From NCBI GenBank assembly GCA_963580285.1, contig OY757026.1:68759396-68823395 (forward strand): 64,000 nucleotides of DNA, written 5' to 3'. This document shows positions 41,380-51,481 of this stretch, in pieces. This DNA comes from Lucinisca nassula. Lineage: Eukaryota; Mollusca; Bivalvia; Lucinida; Lucinidae. The notes under the pieces were generated by a model, which did no database searches, had not been told where the DNA came from, and saw nothing but the letters and a program-made list of their open reading frames with translations. The position numbers and the translations under genes were made by a program. The first letter of the stretch is position 1. Each line of letters begins with the position of its first letter.

Positions 41380-41705
41380 CCCCCGCCCATCGGGGCTTGA
41401 AGAAATAGATGGGCTGCACGATGCTTCCACGCAGAGCTGAAACCGACCCACACACGAGCACTGGTAAACCGCTTAGAGGATCTTAGCCTGCCCAGACACA
41501 GCTGTGCGAGTCAGTCTGTCCATGCTTATAACCCTATTGGTTTCATTGGGCGACAGGACTTGAGATGTCATTTCATCTCAATGTCGGGTAAAAGTCCCAC
41601 AAAATCGGAAGCAACGTCTCCAAAATGACCTTCACAGTGTTGACGGGGACTTTAAACCTCAAATCAACCAACCAACCAACTTGATCAAATCCACCGAATT
41701 TTATG
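41380..41705 (+). mobile_element. SINE family G, sense copy
   Basis: Most complete sense copy: GGCCCCCGCCCATCGGGGC start, CGAGCACTGGTAAACCGC, GACTTGAGATGTCATTTCATC, GTTGACGGGGACTTTAAACC, then (AACC)n. The head is only weakly tRNA-like. Confidence 0.6.
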
Positions 41706-42307
41706 TAAAACGCTACCTATTACAAGGTGCAGTGAGGTATGCAGTGGTCTAACGATTATTTTCATTATATATTGTAGGCAAACGAAGAAAACATTTTACC
41801 AAGCCTCTCTCATAGGCACACAGAATCTATGTTTGTAGAACTGTAAACGTATGATAAGTTTTTTCTTCAAGTTTACATTCGGAAAAAATGCCTCAATTGG
41901 CGTCTAAAGGGGCTGTTGACATAATTGCTAATGCGTGATGATTTGGAAATTGTGTTCTGGTTGCTATCTATATCAGGCTACAGCTTACAGAAAAGTTGAC
42001 GGCGCACTTCTGAAATGTCGTTTACAAATTACGTCAAAATGCGCCAAAATTATACATAGCCTATAGTTCTTTACGTTGCTATATCTCATAAACTAACCTG
42101 GTAGTCAAGGACTGTTATCATCTCATTTTAATCAACAATAAATACGACACAAAATATCAGTTTTTAGAAAAATTCTATGGGCCAGTTTATTTTTTATTGG
42201 CAAAAAAGAGTGAAAATTAGGCAATTTTCGTCGGATTCCCATTGCTTTCTATACAAATGATTTTGGTCTTTGTGCGGTCATAGCGCCTAAACGAACATGG
42301 TGACATA
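41706..42307. other. Spacer
   Basis: No gene; family A-like words (CATGTTTGTAGAACTG) near 41825 are too weak to call. Confidence 0.3.
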
Positions 42308-42545
42308 TGAGCCCCGACAAGCGAATTTGTGTCTTAGAGCATTCTGTCATGACAAATTTTAACTACGCATGCCCAGCCATTCAGAGGGGCCAGGGATATG
42401 GCTTTCTGTCTGAAGGTTCCTCTTGATTCAATGCTTGTATGAGCGAGCAGCGAAGGTTCTGGCGAGACTGCGCGGATGCGCAGGCTCGCCTGAACCTTCG
42501 ATGCTCGCATAGGCGATAAGTACCAAAATCGCATGACGGGGCCCA
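42308..42545 (-). mobile_element. Family D MITE, copy 4
   Basis: TGAGCCCCGACAAGCGAAT to ATCGCATGACGGGGCCCA, TA on both flanks. Confidence 0.8.
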
Positions 42546-42639
42546 TATCATTTTTATTGCATGTACCAGTGCTGAATGTTGAAACCTACTCGCATGCAAA
42601 ATTTTAAAAATTTCTATGGGAGAGCCCATTTTCGTATTC

Positions 42640-42985
42640 TTGACCATAAGGGCGGGGATTGCGAACGCGTAAAATCGATTTAAGGCCCCCGGCCGCCCCC
42701 AGTGATATTCTTTTCATTGACCATTCCAAGGCGGCTCTTCTGTCGCGATTTATTTTTGTTATGGTTTGTCTTTGAGTGTGTCTATTGCTTATAACTTTTT
42801 TGTATTGGATAACCAATTGGCCATTTTCTGGGAAGTAACTGTCCATTTGGCTTTCCGTTATCAATGTTTCCATTAGGGTCTAGTTATTCCGTGTTTGTGT
42901 TTCTTTCTCTTAGGTGTCTGTGATGCGAGGTGTGGGTTAATTTATAGATTCCTGATCGTTCCATTCACTTCTGTTTTAAGAACCT
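42640..42985 (+). mobile_element. Penelope-like element, 3' fragment
   Basis: GGCGGGGATTGCGAACGCG to CATTCACTTCTGTTTTA; 5'-truncated just after the hammerhead-like region. Confidence 0.65.
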
Positions 42986-43135
42986 GACCATGGCCTTTGT
43001 TTTTGGTACATTGCCTTATCTAGTCGATTACAACTAATATTGTTTAAATTAAAGCCCTGGGTCCAAAAATAAATCAGACCACTAGAGCTTACCTATTTCA
43101 AGTCTACATGTAACACACTAGAAGTCGACAAAAAT

Positions 43136-43415
43136 CATCACGAAAACACCTCTATATAATTTTGACCCCCTCGAACCCCACTTTTATATAGTAAAACAGG
43201 GGTTTCCGGGGGTATACCTTATTTTTCTTATTTCTGCTCTAAAATATAGATTATGGGCACTCGTTAGAACCGCCTCATCGAGGTGGTTCTAACGAGTGCC
43301 CATAATCTATATTATGAGCAGAAATAAGAAAAATATCACAATTTTTCATCATAAAATTTTCATTTTTTCGGCGATAAAGGTGGCAATGTATTTGTATAGG
43401 CGTGTTTGCGTAATG
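43136..43415. mobile_element. Family A1 MITE, reference copy
   Basis: About 280 bp. CATCACGAAAACACC at the left, CCCCACTTTTATATAGTA, GGGGTTTCCGGGGGTATACC, TATTTCTGCTC, a palindrome of about 50 bp (GGCACTCGTTAGAACCGCC ... complement), GAGCAGAAATAAGAAAA, then TATAGGCGTGTTTGCGTAATG. Ends are inverted complements (CATNACGNAAACACGCC). No transposase and no clear target duplication, so the superfamily is unassigned. Confidence 0.82.
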
Positions 43416-43521
43416 GCTAATGATTCTTTAAGATTCTCCCTATCTTCCGCCATTGTTTAAAGGAATCCCGCAAGTATAACTTACTGTTTTATATGCGTTT
43501 GCCTGTTTTCATAACTTATTT

Positions 43522-43806
43522 CATTACGCAAACACGCCTATACAAATACATTGCCACTTTTATCGCCGTAAAAATGAAAATTTTAAGAAGAAAAATTGCG
43601 ATACATGTATTTTTATTATTTCTGCTCAAAATATAGATTGTGGGTACTCGTTAGAACCGCCTCGATGAGGCGGTTCTAACGAGTACCCACAATCTTTATT
43701 TTAGAGCAGAAATAAGAAAAATAAGGTATACCCCGGAAAGCCTAGTTTTACTATATAAAAGTGGGGTTCAAGGGGGTCAAAATTATATTGGCGTGTTTTC
43801 GTGATG
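43522..43806. mobile_element. Family A1 MITE, opposite orientation
   Basis: CATTACGCAAACACGCCTA to GGCGTGTTTTCGTGATG, perfect arms around CTCGATGAG. Only about 105 bp from the previous copy, head to head. Confidence 0.82.
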
Positions 43807-43959
43807 GATACAAGAAAACGACGTTCAAGGTAATAATGGACGGAATAAAAAGGCGGCTCTTGCGTCGCGCTCTTCCGCCCAGTGGTTTATAATTCAATGT
43901 GTCACTGGATTATACTATAGGCTGTAATTAGATGTTTCGTGCCATGACTTCATGTAGTG

Positions 43960-44905
43960 CAAAACTTTTAAAAATCTTCTTGTCTGAGCCTGAAGGCGAA
44001 TGCATTTGATATATGGCATGTAGCATCTACCAACTTGAAGATTGTTCAACTTACAGCCCTGGGGCCAAAATATTAATGGCCCACTCACGAGTCCACTGGT
44101 TTTACATAAAGTGTGTATAGAGAAAACCTTGTTTGGAACCAGAAGGCTGTGATCTTTAATATTTGGTAGTGCCCTTCTACAATGATTTTCAAAATTAGAG
44201 CTGTGAGACAAAACAAAAAACTGCCCCCAGCCCACATGTGTTGCAGATTCATATAGGCAAAACTTTAAAAACCTTTTCTAAAACCTGAAAGCTATGACAT
44301 TTGATATTTGGCTTGTAGCTTCGTCTAGTGTTCACTACAAAGATTGTTAAATAAGACCACTTGGATCAAAAATGAAAAAATGGCCTCTCCTCTCAAGGGG
44401 TCACTTATTTTTCATAGACGAATTTTGGAAATACTTAAGAAATCTTCTTGTCTGTATGCAGAAAGCCCACGCGTTTGTTATTTTGTATACTTATTAGCTA
44501 CATCTTGTGGACCTCTGAAGTATGTTCAAATTATAGACCCGGGGCTAAATTACTGAACATAGAATTTATACATTTAAGCAGTCTACCTTTTGAAACTTCA
44601 ATATTAAGTGGGCCCCGTCAAGCGATTTTGGTACTTATCGCCTAGGCGAGCAGCGAAGGTTCAGGCGAGCCTGCGCATCCGCGCAGTCTCGCCAGAACCT
44701 TCGCTGCTCGCTCATACAAGCAGTGAATCAAGAGGAACCCTCAGACAGAAAGCCATATCCCTGGCCCCTCTGAATGGCTGGGCATGCGCAGTTAAAATTT
44801 GTCATGACGGAATGCTCGAAGACACAAATTCGCTTGGCGGGGCTCAAGTATGCAAAACTCTTAGCTCAGGTGAGCGATATAGGGTCATCATGGTCCTCTT
44901 GTTGT
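43960..44905 (+). repeat. TTAGCTCAGGTGAGCG-ended repeat, interrupted
   Basis: Units of about 130 bp with GGGGCCAAAATATTAATGG, ATATTTGG and AAACTTTAAAAACC. The end, CTTAGCTCAGGTGAGCGATA and GGTCCTCTTG, comes after a family D insertion. Related to the repeat at 38813. Confidence 0.5.
44609..44846 (+). mobile_element. Family D MITE, copy 5
   Basis: TGGGCCCCGTCAAGCGATT to ATTCGCTTGGCGGGGCTCA; flanked by AG on both sides, showing that the 2-bp duplication need not be TA. Confidence 0.8.
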
Positions 44906-44934
44906 TTTCTTTAGGAGCTTCTTTGTGTGCGATC

Positions 44935-45080
44935 AGCAAACCCCGATTTATATAAAGAAAAGTCTATATCTTTTTTATTTCTACTCCAAGACATAGGTTG
45001 TGGGTACTCGTTATAACCGCCTCGGCGGTTCTAACGAGCACCTACAACCTACGTTTTGAGTATGAATAAGAATAATATCA
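44935..45080. mobile_element. Family A2 MITE, partial
   Basis: GCAAACCCCGATTTATATA, CTCCAAGACATAGG, and GGTACTCGTTATAACCGCCT with a shortened right arm. It runs into a poly-C/poly-A tract at 45130-45166. Confidence 0.6.
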
Positions 45081-45206
45081 CAACGTGATTCAGTGGCATG
45101 AAGACCTACACGTATAGAACAACAGCAACCCCCCCCCCCCCCCCAAAAAAAAAAAAAAAAAAAAAATGTTCTGTAGAACAAGCTCAGGAACATATAAGCA
45201 TTATGT

Positions 45207-45458
45207 TAGCAAGTCCGTGAAATGAACATACGTCTCCAACCTCCTTTATATTTGAGAAAAGAAATAGGTGTGCATGGGGTATAAATTATTTTACTTATTT
45301 TTGTCCCACTACATAGGTTGTTGGTACTCGTTTATAAGATCCGCGGCGGTTATATGGAGCGCCAATAACCAATATAAGGAAGTTATCACAAATTTTCATA
45401 ATAAAATCAGCCGTTTTCGAGGTATGAAAGAGTGCACTTTGTTACACGGATGCGTTAC
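45207..45458. mobile_element. Family A2 MITE, decayed core
   Basis: CAAGTCCGTGAAATGAACAT at the left, CTCGTTTATAAGATCCGCGG in place of the palindrome, and CACGGATGCGTTACG. Confidence 0.6.
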
Positions 45459-45693
45459 GATAACACACCCGTGCGATATACTGCAATTTTTACATCTCCG
45501 AAATGGCCACTTTCCTGACGAAAATCCGTAATATTTTTTATATTTTATACTGCAAACATAGGCTGTTGGTACCCACAACCTATGTCTTGGAGCAGAAATA
45601 AGAAAAAATATTGTTTACCCCCTTAAACCCAAGTTTTCTCTATATAAAGTGGGGTTTAGGGAGGTGTTTATTTCACGGACTAGTTAACGTGAT
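45459..45693. mobile_element. Family A2 MITE, inverted, core deleted
   Basis: ATAACACACCCGTGCGAT start directly joined to the previous copy, TGTTGGTACCCACAACCTATG (palindrome reduced to its outer ends), then CACGGACTAGTTAACGTGATG. Confidence 0.65.
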
Positions 45694-45799
45694 GGCGTTA
45701 TGATGATGAATACGACTTGGTACGTTATCTAATGCCCTCGTGGTTTTGCTGAATAATGTAAGCTGCTCACTTTTGTTCTGCTAACAGTTTAACAAAATA

Positions 45800-46153
45800 A
45801 AGTCAAACTTCGATGGCTCGAACCACTTTGGGACCTTGAAAATTTATTCGAAACAACGGTAGTTCGAACCTCAGATGGATACTATTAGTGCCTTACCAGG
45901 AGGCATAATGGAGATAAATGTGGATATCTTTTCGGTGTTCTGTATTATAAATGTACGTTGTGTGTACTCATTAGAATCGCCTCATCGAGGCGATTCTAAT
46001 GAGTACACACAGCATACATTTGCAAGATAAATGAAGAAAATCTTCCTAAATTACCCCTATACAGTATTTGGAGGAACTCCCTGCGGACTCAAGAACGGGT
46101 TCGATTCATCCATGGTAAACGAGCCATGGGGGTTCGAGCCATCTAAGTTTTAC
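45800..46153. mobile_element. Family B pogo-like MITE, copy 2
   Basis: AGTCAAACTTCGATGGCTCG start, GAGGCGATTCTAATGAGTAC palindrome arm, end GTTCGAGCCATCTAAG...; TA flanks. One base is missing near the right terminus. Confidence 0.75.
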
Positions 46154-46159
46154 TAATCA

Positions 46160-46300
46160 ACAATCTCATTAGTTGCTTAGTACTGGTTCCTACCCAGGAA
46201 AAGAGGGTCACGTGGAAGATTAGTACTAGTACTAAATGTGTTACCCTCTATAAATAAGGTCGATTATTATTATTATTATTATTATTATCATTATTATTAG
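46160..46300 (+). mobile_element. SINE fragment with (ATT)n tail
   Basis: GTACTGGTTCCTACCCAGG and GATTAGTACTAGTACTAAATG, the 3' half of the SINE at 49092, ending in (ATT)n at 46263-46298. Confidence 0.65.
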
Positions 46301-46504
46301 TTGTTGTCCACGGTCATCATTAGTCTTGAACAAGGGCATATATAGTCCATTTATGGGCATGGTTTAATTGTTTAAATTCGATACTTTCACCCCTCCGGTT
46401 TTATTCTGCGCCATGTGTACAATAGATTCCTCGATCTGACTTAACAAATTGTTTCTCTCGTAGTATAATATCTTAATTACTTTGAATAGCCGTTTCGCCA
46501 TTTT

Positions 46505-46783
46505 TATCACGAAAAGCCGCCAATATAATCTTGACCCCCTTGGAGCCCACGTTTATATAGTAAAACTGCGGTTTGCAGGGGTAAACCCTATTTTTCTTAT
46601 TCCTGCTATGAAATATAGATTATGGGTACTCGTTAGAACTGTCTTGATGAGGCGGTTCTAACGTGTACCCACAATCTATATGTTGAGCAGAAATAAGAAA
46701 AATATCACAATTCTTCATCTTAAAATTTTCGTTTTCTCGGGGGTAAAGTTTACAGTGTAATTGTGTTGGCATGTTTTCGTACT
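46505..46783. mobile_element. Family A1 MITE
   Basis: ATCACGAAAAGCCGCC, ATATAGTAAAACTGCGG, palindrome GGTACTCGTTAGAACTGTCT with a diverged left arm, GGCATGTTTTCGTACTG. Confidence 0.7.
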
Positions 46784-46865
46784 GGCTTTCCCTATTTTGG
46801 CTTTTCGCCTGTGACGTTTTTATTGTGTAGCTGTTAATTTATATATAGAGAATACCAGGTTCGAG

Positions 46866-46984
46866 TCTTTTGATATCAAGTTTATCAGGCAAGGCTTCGA
46901 GAACGCTTGTAGAATCGCGAGGCTTGCCGAGCGATTCTACATGCGTTCTCGAAGCCGAGCCTGATAAACTTGATATCAAATGAC
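46866..46984. repeat. Long hairpin
   Basis: TTTGATATCAAGTTTATCAG...GCTTCGAGAACGC against GCGTTCTCGAAGC...CTGATAAACTTGATATCAAA; arms about 54 bp, centre GAGGCTTGCC. Confidence 0.75.
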
Positions 46985-47314
46985 ACGATTTTTGTATTCT
47001 GTTTATCAGTTTATCCCCTTCTACATTCTTAAAATAACAATTTACGACCAGTTATTGATGACCATCAATGCATCCGAGCATTGTAGCGGTGGATATATTT
47101 AGTATCAGCTGACCATATTTTCCTATGATATTTTTTTCAGGTCATTTTTCCATTTTTCCCAGTAACAATAACATTTTTGTCATTTTTCCAGTAGTCCGGT
47201 TCATTCGTAAAAGTGCAATGTCACGTTGACGTGATAAAACTCGCTTGTCCTGAGATAGCATATCTTTATCAGGTCAATGCGTTTCAATGCAATATATATT
47301 GGGGGTAGCTGATA
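46985..47314. other. Spacer
   Basis: No gene or repeat recognised. Confidence 0.3.
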
Positions 47315-47405
47315 AATCTATTTCTTTTCCTTTGATGTCTTGGATAGGAGGTGTGATGTAATTGTGTCGATTCCTGATCATTACTTTCACTTCTATCCTA
47401 ACACT
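47315..47405 (+). mobile_element. Penelope-like element, terminal fragment
   Basis: CTTTTCCTTTGATGTCTTGGA to CATTACTTTCACTTCTATC. Confidence 0.55.
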
Positions 47406-47459
47406 TCGACAGCAATCATAGTAACAGACAAGGTAAGTATTATATTTGAAGGATAGTTT

Positions 47460-47580
47460 TTGTCAATTCTCCACAAAAACCTATATTGTGGGCACTCATT
47501 AGAACCACCGCCTCTCTGAGGCGGTTCTGATGAGTACCCCCAAATAGTGGCTTATATGGAGAAATAAGGAAAACTATTAA
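47460..47580. mobile_element. Family A MITE remnant
   Basis: ATATTGTGGGCACTCATTAG, GCCTCTCTGAGGCGG, TCTGATGAGTACC. Confidence 0.5.
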
Positions 47581-47599
47581 ATACCTTATCTGTTGCTAT

Positions 47600-47840
47600 G
47601 AGCAATGACTATCGGGACATGTGTTTAATGGTGACATAGTTTATAAATCTAGCAAAATTGTTGGTAAATCGGATTTCTGGAAACTCAAAAATTGTCCCCC
47701 TTTACAAAAGAATGTTTGTCCATGAAACTGCATTCCCAACTGCATTCCCAGTTGTGGTTGACGAGTATGCTTTCCTATTTGGTTGCAAGGCGGTGGGTCG
47801 GATCAAAGACTCTATGGCGACTATGCTTAAGTGAATTAAA
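47600..47840 (+). mobile_element. Penelope-like RT C-terminal fragment
   Basis: AATGGTGACATAGTTTATAA (NGDIVYK) and GGGTCGGATCAAAGACTCTATGG at the ORF end; decayed. Confidence 0.4.
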
Positions 47841-48034
47841 TTGAAGCTTTAATTTTGTAATTAGTCAAAGGTTCTTTTATCCCACAAAGTAGGTGCGACG
47901 TTATATTTCTGCCAGCCTCGGTGTATCTTAAAAGTACAGAAATTTAATTTCAAAAATTAAAAAAAAAAATGTTTCGATAATTTCGTAGCACATTAATTGA
48001 TATGCGGACAACTGTGCAGTCTTGCAGGTTTTAA

Positions 48035-48250
48035 GGGGAATCGGAACACCTGGCCGATTGTTCCGCCATTTTTCAAAGGGATGCAATTTTCTGGACTTCC
48101 TGGTCGCTTTTCTATAAGCCCTGCCCCACTGACAAAGGGGTTTATTCTTGAAGGAAAGAATTTGCTCAAATATCTGTCCTTTAAGAGTTGACCCCTACTG
48201 ACACGGGAGACAAAATACTTCTGCAGGAGTTGCCTCCCCTGAAGGTGTAT
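48035..48250. repeat. Repeat family K, copy 1
   Basis: CCGCCATTTTTCAAAGGGA to AGTTGCCTCCCCTGAAGGTG; second copy at 60380-60590. Confidence 0.6.
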
Positions 48251-48365
48251 CACATGATCTGAACTGCACATAGACAGAAAAGGAAAACATAGTGATTGAT
48301 TTAATTGGGGTTTAACGACATGTCAATACATATGGGTCATTTTCTGTCGTCTCTCAGAGAAAGGA

Positions 48366-48555
48366 TCGCATGACGAAGTCCGTGAAAGTTCGTGAAATGA
48401 ACACCCCTCTAAACCCCACTTTATAATTAACGGGGGTATACATTATTTCTCTTATTACTGCTCCAAGACAAGGAATGTTGGTACCCGTTGGAATTTCTAA
48501 CAAGCACTCACAACCTATGTTGGGTACATAACAATATATCATTGCACGTGTGATT
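48366..48555. mobile_element. Family A2 MITE, decayed
   Basis: GTCCGTGAAATGAACACCCC, TAACGGGGGTATACATTA, GGTACCCGTTGGAATTTCTAA. Preceded at 48293-48325 by a SINE-like tail (GGGGTTTAACGACATGTC). Confidence 0.55.
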
Positions 48556-48845
48556 GCATGACTTCACTTCACTTCCCGTAATCTTAATGGCCGTAGGTGC
48601 ACCTTTGATGACTCCGTGATAATATCTTGCCACGTTGTCGTGACCGAAAATGCAATGCTCAACTCTGTCTTCGACTGCCCTCCGAGATGCTGCCAACGCA
48701 ACCATTCTGCTTATCTACCCATCTACTTCTCTTCTTTTGTCTTTCATGCCTTCTGTTAACATTAACTGATCCCTGGAGTATTGTCTTGCTGAGGCCTGAT
48801 GAGCCTAAGTCGTATCCATATCATTTCGGCTACCTTTTCTTTTAT

Positions 48846-49288
48846 GGGGCGCCGTTTTACTATTTAATCCGTATTTATAGCTATCCATAATTATTTATGG
48901 ATATCCATAATTCGAATTATGGATATCCATTTTGATTTATGGATATCCACAAAATTCGAATTATGGATATCCATTTTTATTTATGGATATCCATAATGAA
49001 TTATGGATATCCATAATTCGAATTATGGATATCCATAAATCGAACTGGATTAATGATATCCATAAATCGAATAATGGATATCCATTATTGTGGGGCGCAG
49101 TGGTGCAGTGGTAAAGCGTTGGATTTGTGATCGAAAGGTACCGGGTTCGATCCTCACATGCGCCATGTGTTGTTTCCTTGAGCAAGAGACTTTATCCACA
49201 TTGCTCAGTACTGGTTTCTACCCAGGAAAAGAGGGCCACATGGAAGATTAGTACTAGTACTAAATGTGTTACCCTCTATAAAGAAGTT

Positions 49289-49320
<32 letters not shown>

Positions 49321-49486
49321 TATTATTCGATTTATTGATATCCATTATTCTGCTGATATCCATAATTCGAATTATGGATATCCATTATTCGACTGATTTA
49401 TGTATATCCATAAATCGAATTATGGATATCCATAATTCGATTTATGGATATCTATAAATACGGATTAAATAGTAAAACGACGCCCT
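48846..49486. mobile_element. Element of palindromic 22-bp monomers between inverted ends
   Basis: Terminal repeats of about 40 bp: GGGGCGCCGTTTTACTATTT and the complement AAATAGTAAAACGACGCCC, both continuing into AATCCGTATTTATAG. The interior is a variable tandem of ATGGATATCCAT (palindromic) alternating with AATTCGAATT (also palindromic). A SINE sits inside at 49092. No coding sequence; the many open frames follow from the repeat. Confidence 0.72.
49092..49328 (+). mobile_element. tRNA-derived SINE with (ATT)n tail
   Basis: A-box-like GTGGTGCAGTGGTAAAGCG, B box GGTTCGATCC, body CTCAGTACTGGTTTCTACCC, tail (ATT)n 49291-49328. It interrupts the minisatellite element. Confidence 0.75.
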
Positions 49487-49599
49487 ATATTCTTTACTGT
49501 AGTTAGGATGTCTTCCCGAACCCGACTGCGAATCTCTTCAATTGCGATGTTGCACATATTCGATTACTGTGGGTCAAATATAGAGTTGCATATGGATCC

Positions 49600-49930
49600 C
49601 AAACAGATAGGGGTCAGATAAGGGAAAAATAAAACTTTCCCAGGATACAAGAAGAAGCTGTTTTGTCGGACAAAACTAATAGCACACAGCAAAGACAACG
49701 ATCAGAATACGTAAATACGCAGGCTGACATAAGTCTGAACTGGGTGCACAGTACCAAAGATTCCTTTTCGCTAGATAAGGGGAAACTAAAACCTTCCCTG
49801 GATACAAAAAGAAGCTGTTTTGTCGGACAAAACTAATAGCTTACAGCGATGACAACGATCAGAATACACGGATACGCAGGCTGACATAAGTCTGAACTGG
49901 GTGCACAGTACCAAAGATTCCTTTTCGCTA
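49600..49930 (+). repeat. Two-copy tandem repeat
   Basis: Two units of about 160 bp with GATAAGGG.AAA, GAAGAAGCTGTTTTGTCGG, CAACGATCAGAATAC and GGTGCACAGTACCAAAGATT. Confidence 0.7.
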
Positions 49931-50472
49931 GGCATGGACAAAATGTAACAGGAAGAGAAATTTATTACCCACTAATCCGAGGTTATCGAAACAAATGAGG
50001 CATGGATAAATGTAACAGGAAGAGAAATTTATTACCCACTAATCCGAGGTTATCGAAACAAATGAGGCATGGACAAAATGTAACAGGAAAAGAAATGTAT
50101 TACGCACTAATCCGAGGTTATCGAAACAAATGAGGCATGGATAAATGTAACAGGAAGAGAAATTTATTACCCACTAATCCGAGGTTATCGAAACAAATGA
50201 GGCATGGACAAAATGTAACAGGAAGAGAAATTTATTACGCACTATTCCGAGGTTATCGAAACAAATGAGGCATGGACAAAATGTAACAGGAAGAGAAATT
50301 TATTACGCACTAATCTGAGGTTATCAAAACAAATGAGACATGGGCAAAATGTAACAGGAAGAGAAATTTATTACGCACTAATCCGAGGTTATCGAAACAA
50401 ATGAGACATGGACAAAATGTAACAGGAAGAGAAATTTATTACGCACTAATCAGAGGTTATCGAAACAAATGA
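49931..50472 (+). repeat. Minisatellite, eight units of 67-68 bp
   Basis: Each unit reads GGCATGGACAAAATGTAACA, GGAAGAGAAATTTATTAC, CCGAGGTTATCGAAACAAAT. Unit starts at 49931, 49999, 50066, 50134, 50201, 50269, about 50337 and 50405, alternating 68 and 67. Confidence 0.85.
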
Positions 50473-50965
50473 GGTCCTTCTTCCACCGTTTATTTTTATT
50501 ATAGTTTCTTTTTGCATGTAATTTTTTTTTTGTTGGATAGCCGTTTGGTCATTTTGTGGGAATGAAACTGTCCGCTTTCGGCCTTTCGCTTGTGGCATTT
50601 TCATCACGTGAACAAGTCCGTGAAACGAAGACCCCCTAAACCCCACTTTATATAGAGAAAACTGGGGTTTAGGGGGTATACATTATTTTCCTAATTTCTG
50701 CTCCAAGACATAGGTTGTGGGTACTCGTTAGAACCGCCTCCTCAACGAGTACCCAAAACCTATGTTATGAGTATAAATAAGAAAAATATCATAAATTTTT
50801 CATCAGAAAATTACCTTTTTTTGAGGTATGAAATAATGCCCTATACCACACGGATGTTATATCGTAATGCATTAGGGTTTTGTTGCTTTATGGTCGTGTT
50901 GCGATCCCTTTGGTGTCTCTGGTGGGAGGTGGGAGGTAATTGTATCAATTCCTTATATCTCATTA
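50473..50965 (+). mobile_element. Penelope-like 3' fragment split by a MITE
   Basis: CCGTTTATTTTTATTATAG to GTGGCATTTT, family A2 MITE (50602-50869), then ATTAGGGTTTTGTTGC to GGTAATTGTATCAATTCC. Confidence 0.6.
50602..50869. mobile_element. Family A2 MITE inserted in Penelope fragment
   Basis: CATCACGTGAACAAGTCCG to TATATCGTAATG; the palindrome is shortened (GAACCGCCTCCTCAACGAG). Confidence 0.75.
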
Positions 50966-50996
50966 CGCCGAACTTTAGTATCATGCTAAAATAATA

Positions 50997-51233
50997 TGAG
51001 CCCCGCCAAGCGAATTTGTGTCTTCGAGCATTCCGTCATGACAAATTTAAACTGCACATGATCAGCCATTCAGGGGGGCCAGGGATATGGCTTTCTGTCT
51101 GAAGCTTCCATTGATTCACCGCTTGTATGAGCGAGCAGCGAAGGTTCCGGCGAGGCTCCGCGGATGCGCAGGCTCGCCTGAACCTTCGCTGCTCGCATAG
51201 GCGATAAGTACCAAAATCGCTTGACGGGGCCCA
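50997..51233 (-). mobile_element. Family D MITE, copy 6
   Basis: TGAGCCCCGCCAAGCGAAT to ATCGCTTGACGGGGCCCA; TA flanks. Confidence 0.8.
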
Positions 51234-51249
51234 TATAGTAAATACATGG

Positions 51250-51373
51250 TTAGTGTCTTTAAATGTAAAATATAATCGGTGAGCCTTAGACAATTTTATA
51301 GGGGCGAGCTTTAGCGAGCCCCTATAAAATTGTCGCAGCGAACCGATTATATTTTATTATTAAAGACACTAAT
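51250..51373. repeat. Long hairpin
   Basis: TTAGTGTCTTTAA.TGTAAAATATAATCGGT...CAATTTTATAGGGGCGAGC against GCGAGCCCCTATAAAATTG...ACCGATTATATTTTA...TTAAAGACACTAA; centre TTTA. Abuts the family D copy. Confidence 0.75.
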
Positions 51374-51481
51374 AATGTATTTAGTTTATTCCGCAATTCA
51401 AAACAATCAAAGGTTTTGCAAAAATTTAGCAAAGTTAACAAAAAATAAAAAATAAAAAAGGCAGCAGTCTAGGCAACCCCG

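Noticed and set aside
44608..44955. Conserved peptide (FWYLSPMRAAKVQASLRIRA and on) recurring in seven places
   Set aside because: All occurrences lie in family D MITE copies; conservation is of DNA, and some copies are frameshifted.
49931..50472. CRISPR-like regular array
   Set aside because: No unique spacers; contiguous 67-68 bp units in a eukaryotic repeat context.
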